This document shows positions 8,956 through 13,774 of a stretch of DNA of 13,774 nucleotides, one piece after another. Position 1 is the stretch's first letter. The number at the start of each line of letters is the position of its first letter. The position numbers and the translations under genes are program-made. This stretch comes from Byssochlamys sp. IMV 00236. Taxonomy: Eukaryota; Ascomycota; Eurotiomycetes; Eurotiales; Thermoascaceae. The stretch is from the NCBI GenBank assembly GCA_001931875.2, contig MSJH02000758.1, positions 6,992-20,765 of the forward strand, given 5' to 3'. The notes beneath the pieces were generated by a model. It made no database searches. It was not told the DNA's origin and worked only from the letters and a program-made list of their open reading frames with translations.

Positions 8956-11052
8956 CTACTTGTTCATGTACATAGTGTCCTTATTGACTTGCTTTTTCAT
9001 TCTTGATTTACGCTGTTTATCCAACTGTACAGTATATTCAAATCTTTCCTTTGAAAGTTCATGCTCTCCAAACGAGGCTGTCACAAGTCTAGCCAAGTTC
9101 ATGTGTAGCATCAAATCTTCTTGCATTGGCATTTCATCACCTGTTTCTGATGCCTTCTTTCTTTCTTCCACAAATGCATTTTGAATATACTTATATATCC
9201 CTCTATTAGCTCTCATACACACTTTGTTTTACTACTCCTTACCTCAGATACAGAAGCAGGAATATCATAATCACCATATTTGGCAGAATGAATGAATTTC
9301 CTAAATTGGTTCAACTTGTTCTTGGGTAATTTTAACATACTCTGTTCAGAATCTTCTAGAGGATAAAGAGGTTGGATCCGCACAGAGCAATGGTTCTACC
9401 AATTTACATAAAGAATTAACCAAGAAATATATATACAAAAAGAGTTGACTTACAGATAAGATTGAATTGTTTGTAGAGATGGATAATAGACTAATGTCTG
9501 TATCAAAGTTATATTGACTGTAAGGGAATTCGTAGCTCAACAATTGACTTTGAATGACATTTTGAAGGGCTTGGAAGTTACGAACACCTGTATCCTTCAG
9601 TTGACCTTCGTCCAAGACGGTTTCATCTACCAAAAGTACGGTACCATCGACCAGTTGAAGTACACCAGACTGTAAGTTTTCATTAATGCTCTTGGGTGAG
9701 AATCTAGATTGATTGAGTCCGTCGATGGTTAAGGGTAAAGTGACTGAATGCATGTTGAGACTGTTCAATAGATCTGACAGTGGTTTAGTCACAGGATTGC
9801 TTACACCAAACAGAGGTGACTCATTCTCATGAATTGTTCTATAAGATGGTAGACCATTGATGTTGATCGTGATATGACCGATTTTTAATCCTCTGTTCTT
9901 CATTGTTCTATTGTAATATACATATAAGTAATGAATGCGTCACGTAGCTATTTAGTGTTACACTCTAGATAATAATTGAAGCAAGACAAACTCAGCTGCT
10001 AGTTTATCTCCACCCAAGACAGAAGCGATATAGTCTATCAGTTCAGTACGAATTGTTTCAATTGATCCATCAGGCAGATCTTCATGTAAAGGAGTAGTTT
10101 GATCCAGGCTGTTATAAGCAATAGCATGGATTACAGCTGTATTGGGAAATCCAGACAGAACAGAGGCAAGACCAAAGCTACTTTCGTCTGTCTCTATTTC
10201 TGGAATGTTTTGTCCTCGAATACCAATGATTTCGACCAACTGTCCAATGCGTAACGTTTCGCTCATGTCGTTGTAGAATTTGACTATGGCTGATGTATGT
10301 TGTTTTCCGGGTAAAGGATATTTATCTTTTATGCTACTCTTATTGTCATGGATACCCAGTCGGCTCAATTGATCTTCCAGAGAACCTAAAAGAAAACAAA
10401 GAATTACAAAAGGGAGGTCATGTGTTTAGTAAACATGATCCTTACCTTTATAGACATCGTGCGCTTCTCTTGACCACTCTGTCTCACCAGGGGGAGAGAC
10501 ACAATAGACAAGTGTACGCTCAGATAGATGTTGACTATAAAGAAGGTCTTCACTCATCTATAATAATGTATAAATGGTTCAGGTCAAAGTAATTTAAATA
10601 TGACAGCTTACATCAACCGAGATAGGTTCATCATTATACTTTGAACATTCCAGTCGTGTTGATCCATCTTGATTTCTTACTTCATATGCAGAAAGAAACA
10701 TCTCTTGTCCTAGGCCCGTATCTTGAATCATGCAACGAAAACGGACCAAAGTATTTTTAGGTATTTGTTGCACAGGTACATCATTTATAGAAATGATCTT
10801 AAAATAACAAAGGATGAGCTGATATTTATACATGAAAGATATAAAAAAAACAACTTTACTTGATCTTTATGTCCATTCAACATGTCAAGAAATGAAGCTG
10901 AAGGATCAAATGTAGTTGCGTCCGAGTCATTCTTCAAATGTTGTTCTATTCTTTTATAATCAACAACAACAAAACAAGTAAAAATAGAGAGTGATCCTAC
11001 CAAATAATTGAGACAAGTAAGCTAATGGTTCTCTTAATGCTTGACTGGTCAT
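8956..11052 (-). CDS. MCMBP: Mini-chromosome maintenance complex-binding protein (MCMBP/Mcb1)
   Basis: Proposed exons in transcript order are 11052-11001, 10945-10860, 10797-10612, 10557-10446, 10385-9962, 9907-9454, 9395-9243 and 9189-8956, giving 566 aa. Landmarks shared with human MCMBP as I recall it are VRFRCMIQD (64-72), VYCVSPPGETEW, YPLPGK near 168-173, GGDKLAAEFVLLQLLS, the span LLSRVTMKNRGLKIGHITININ across one splice, LQSGVLQLVDGTVLLVDET, LDEGQLKDTGV and a C-terminal LSKERFEYTVQLDKQRKSRM. MCMBP binds MCM3-7 in place of MCM2, supports MCM assembly and stability, and helps unload MCM from chromatin; it acts in the nucleus. At 566 aa it is shorter than human MCMBP (642), mainly because the disordered linker after the N-terminal domain is short. 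Budding yeast lacks a clear homologue, while fission yeast has mcb1. The gene is divergent from the downstream + strand gene. Confidence 0.93.
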
Positions 11053-11297
11053 TTCGATCCCTTAATGAAAAAGAGAAAAAAAAAAAAAAAAAGAGTGACT
11101 TTGTTATGTTCCACATTAAAGGCGGTGATTTTCCAGAAAGACAGAGAGATGGGAGGGGGAGTTTGATTTGTATAAATAGAGAGTCCTTTGAATCCCTTTT
11201 TTCCCTATTTTTTCTTTTCTCTATTCCTTTCTCTCTCTTTCTCTCTCTTCTTTCCCCCCTTTGAAAGCTGTCAAAATAAATCATCTTTTTTTTATAA
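11053..11297 (+). promoter_or_regulatory. Bidirectional promoter region between MCMBP and the poly-Q gene
   Basis: This 245-nt gap separates two divergent start codons. On the + strand a canonical TATAAATA lies at 11171-11178, about 120 nt before the ATG at 11298. It is followed by a long CT-rich tract (about 11195-11264), typical of fungal core promoters with pyrimidine-rich start sites. Toward MCMBP there is an A-run at 11070-11092 (T-run on its own strand). No other conserved site was recognised. Confidence 0.55.
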
Positions 11298-12384
11298 ATG
11301 TTGATTGATAATAACAGTAATGGTTTAATAGCCAAAAAGTCTATTGGTGATATCACAGTTGGAGAGATACTTGAATTATATAAACATGATACAGATTTAT
11401 TAAAGCATATATTAACAGCAAAAGCAGAAGAAGATAAAGTATGTGTGTGTATGTGTATATACAAGTAATATAAACTGACACAGATTAAATATATATAGAG
11501 AAGAGGTGCCGAAGAACTAAGAAGAGCAGAAGAAGCCAGACTACAGTCAAAGTTTATTGATTTACAGTTGGACCAAAGCCGTCGTGCATCATCTGTTATT
11601 GATGATGCTTCACTTGGAGGTAAACATGAGAAAACTCAGATATTTATAATATATATTCATTTGATCACAAGGTATATCATCAAATGATTGGCTGTCATCT
11701 TATCCACCTCAAAGCGATTTACTATCACCCTTTCTGAATAATACACCTCCTTCTCCTCAGTTACAACAGCCATTGTCACCATATACCCTGTTTGAAGTAC
11801 CATTTGCTGATTTGAATCTATCCGCTCCTTCTTCCCCAGATATACTTCCACACAATAGCTCTAGTTCAAGCCTGGTGACTACCATTCATAAAAATAGTAG
11901 TAATAATAATATTAATGAGAACAATAAAGATGAACAACAACAACAACAACAACAACAACAAGAAAAGAAGTGCGAGATAAATGAAGAGAAACAAGAGGGA
12001 AGGGCTTCTTGTAAGAGAACGTTATCTAGAACGAGATCAACAAGGAAACCATCGATAAAAGTGTTGTCTAAAAAGAATCGTTCATCTCAAGTACATCCAC
12101 AAGAACAACAACAAGACAATAAAGACACTCCTCCAGAAGAGCCACTACCTTTGAATCACAACAAGGTCATTGAAGCCTTGAGAGCTAAACTTCAACGATC
12201 TACCCAACAACAAAAGGAACAAAAGAATGTAAAAGAAGAGATACCGAGCATGTCTCCTTCAGGTATCTTATTACTCGACTTGAAGAATCCAAAAAAGACA
12301 TTTCCTTTACGTGCCCCTCGCGCTTCACTCGTGAAAAAGCCTTCTTCTTTTATTTCCGCTCATAAACCCAAAGAACCTTTGTAG
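11298..12384 (+). CDS. Unrecognised protein with charged N-terminal helix and poly-Q tract
   Basis: Proposed exons are 11298-11438, 11499-11619 and 11672-12384, giving 324 aa. The conserved-looking part is residues about 14-77: KSIGDITVGEILELYKHD, then LLKHILTAKAEEDKRRGAEE and LRRAEEARLQSKFIDLQL. This is a short Leu-rich segment followed by a long, highly charged alpha-helix. The rest is low complexity: Ser/Pro-rich (about 90-150, with several SP and TP sites), Asn-rich, nine consecutive Gln at 176-184, then a Lys/Arg/Ser-rich stretch (about 195-240) that could be a nuclear localisation region. It ends with a more ordered piece, SGILLLDLKNPKKTFPLRAP, and a basic tail. I do not recognise the family. 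The overall look fits a nuclear regulatory protein, which is inference only. Confidence 0.75.
11935..11961 (+). repeat. (CAA)9 repeat encoding poly-glutamine
   Basis: Nine consecutive CAA codons with no CAG interruptions, inside the third exon of the charged poly-Q protein. Pure trinucleotide tracts such as this are often length-variable between strains. Confidence 0.9.
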
Positions 12385-12751
12385 AGAAATTGATCTCCCG
12401 TTTAAGTACCCCCCAAATCATTCCCCCCTCCTTCCCATTTTTTATTGCATAATAAAATTGTACTTCAATTGATTTGTAACCACTATAAGCAATTCTCCGA
12501 GGCTTTCTCAGAGTTCACTGATAAAAGGCTTATCTAATGAATCACTCACAACTATGTTTGTATATGAAAGATTAATATTTATTCATACTTTTTATAAAGT
12601 GATATATATATATTTTTTTGCCTTCTGTGAGAACCAGCAGTGACCACAAAAACCAGTCATTTCTCTATTCCAATAAACTTTTACCCGCTTAAACATCGTC
12701 ACACACAAGGAAACTTTTTTTTTTTTTCCTCTTTTTTCTAGATCAAAAATA
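12385..12751 (+). promoter_or_regulatory. Intergenic region: poly-Q gene 3' end and HAS1 promoter
   Basis: A poly(A) signal AATAAA lies at 12451-12456, about 67 nt past the upstream stop. An imperfect inverted repeat (12495-12501/12507-12513) follows. Further on are an AT-repeat at about 12602-12612 and a T/C-rich tract at about 12714-12740 that ends in CTAG, 10 nt before the HAS1 ATG. That tract could be the core promoter pyrimidine tract or the 3' end of a 5' UTR intron. No other gene is seen. Confidence 0.5.
12451..12456 (+). terminator. AATAAA poly(A) signal for the poly-Q gene
   Basis: A consensus hexamer about 67 nt downstream of the TAG stop at 12382-12384, the best-placed signal in this interval. 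Confidence 0.5.
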
Positions 12752-13774
12752 ATGGGTGAAAAAAGACAAGCAGCATCTGATCGTTCAGTAGCAACAGCCA
12801 AGAAGCAAAAACAAGAAAAAGATCAAAAAGACAGCATTGAAGTATCTTCAAAGCAAGATGAATCACCAGTCAGTTATGACTTTGAAAGCTTGGATTGCTG
12901 TGAACGTACAAAGAATGCAATCAAAGATCTTGGATTCGAGAAAATGACAGAAGTTCAGGCACGTACTATCCCACCCCTTATGGCTGGTAGAGACGTCTTG
13001 GGTGCTGCAAAGACTGGATCAGGCAAGACATTGGCATTCTTGATCCCAGCTGTTGAGATTCTGTATCGTTTAAAGTTCAAGCCTAGAAACGGTACAGGTG
13101 CAGTCATCGTTTCACCCACAAGAGAATTAGCATTGCAAATTTTTGGTGTTGCCAAGGAGTTGTTAAAGTATCATCAAATGACCTTTGGTATCGTCATTGG
13201 TGGTGCTAATAGAAAGGCAGAAGCAGACAAGTTGGTAAAAGGTGTCAATCTGTTGGTAGCTACACCAGGTCGATTGTTAGATCATTTACAAGTAAGGTAT
13301 AATATTGTTACATAATCAAATCTAACATATCAAAAGAATACCCGTGGATTTGTATACAAGAATTTGAAGGCATTGATTATTGATGAAGCAGATCGTATAT
13401 TGGAAATTGGTTTCGAAGACGAAATGAGACAGATTGTCAATATATTGCCATCAGAACGACAGACTATGTTATTCTCTGCTACTCAAACAACCAAGGTTCA
13501 AGATTTGGCCCGTATTTCATTAAAAAAGGGACCACTGTATATCAACGTTCATGAAAATCGAGATACCTCAACAGCCGATGGATTGGAGCAAGGATACGTT
13601 GTCTGTGATTCTGATCGTCGATTTTTGCTGCTATTTACCTTTTTAAGAAAGAATTTGAAGAAGAAAGTGATTGTGTTCTTTTCAAGCTGTAATTCTGTGA
13701 AATATCATGCTGAATTATTGAATTACATTGATGTGCCCGTATTGGCTTTACATGTAAGTTTCTTTCTTATAAAA
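12752..13774 (+). CDS. HAS1: ATP-dependent RNA helicase Has1 (DDX18), 5' part
   Basis: Proposed exons are 12752-13291 and 13337-13753. The window ends inside the second intron (GTAAGT at 13754), so only the first 319 residues are present, against about 505 in yeast Has1. A short Lys/Gln-rich N-terminus leads to the Q motif (Phe44 to Gln69). Then come Walker [10 protein letters not shown] (85-93), PTRELA (122-127), GG (150-151), TPGR (171-174), the DEAD box as DEAD at 196-199, SAT (227-229) and the start of the second RecA domain with [13 protein letters not shown]. The Has1 signature [16 protein letters not shown] is present and separates it from other DEAD-box proteins. Has1 works in the nucleolus on pre-60S and 40S assembly and snoRNA release. 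The missing part should hold motifs V and VI (HRVGR). Confidence 0.95.

Noticed and set aside
10997..11464. 155-codon minus-strand ORF across the MCMBP/poly-Q intergenic region
   Set aside because: It is low-complexity Ser/Phe/Lys/Arg-rich translation of the CT tract and lies antisense to the first exon of the poly-Q gene.
12495..12513. Imperfect inverted repeat CTCCGAG/CTCAGAG between the poly-Q gene and HAS1
   Set aside because: Only 6 of 7 positions pair, and a single short stem in AT-rich spacer is not evidence of a functional element.
12955..13155. Minus-strand ORF opposite HAS1
   Set aside because: It is a shadow of a highly conserved DEAD-box coding exon, with no features of its own.
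1..13774. CRISPR arrays, transposons, terminal repeats, integrated virus
   Set aside because: No direct-repeat arrays, transposase or polymerase domains, or long inverted repeats were seen. The window reads as ordinary fungal gene space.

Overview
The window looks like nuclear DNA of an early-diverging filamentous fungus, most likely Mucoromycota (Mucor/Rhizopus relatives). The DNA is AT-rich with many A/T homopolymers. Genes are packed tightly and cut by about 29 very short GT-AG introns (45 to 77 nt). Proteins recognised by eye include Has1, MCMBP, a Fray/OSR1-type kinase and a PAK-type kinase. The phylum assignment is inference; the eukaryotic, fungal-style gene structure is read directly.

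Layout. Positions 1-1023 hold no convincing protein gene, but about 140-560 is a GC-richer island full of hairpins that looks like an unannotated structured RNA. Then on the + strand come a Fray/OSR1-like Ste20 kinase (1024-3588, 8 exons) and a BTB protein resembling germ-cell-less (3727-5684, 4 exons). Next, on the - strand, come an FHA-domain protein (6980 to 5690), a PAK-like kinase with a degenerate CRIB motif (8648 to 7057, 6 exons) and the MCM-binding protein MCMBP/Mcb1 (11052 to 8956, 8 exons). Divergent from MCMBP, on the + strand, are an unrecognised charged, poly-Q protein (11298-12384, 3 exons) and the first two exons of the DEAD-box ribosome-assembly helicase Has1 (12752 to beyond the window).

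All splice junctions were assigned by hand, by keeping frame and by recalled family similarity, and the exon sums are frame-consistent. Pyrimidine-rich tracts lie just upstream of most chosen start codons and were used to decide between start codons. Two + strand genes have AATAAA overlapping their stop codon. The BTB and FHA genes converge with stop codons only 5 nt apart.

The genes do not form one pathway. Two Ste20-family kinases lie within 4 kb but belong to different subfamilies. MCMBP (replication) and Has1 (ribosome biogenesis) are housekeeping genes. The points most worth following up are the candidate structured RNA at the left end, the four RFx[V/I/L] motifs in the Fray-like kinase (which has no visible CCT domain), the degenerate CRIB and unusual activation segment of the PAK-like kinase, and the FHA protein without a forkhead domain.
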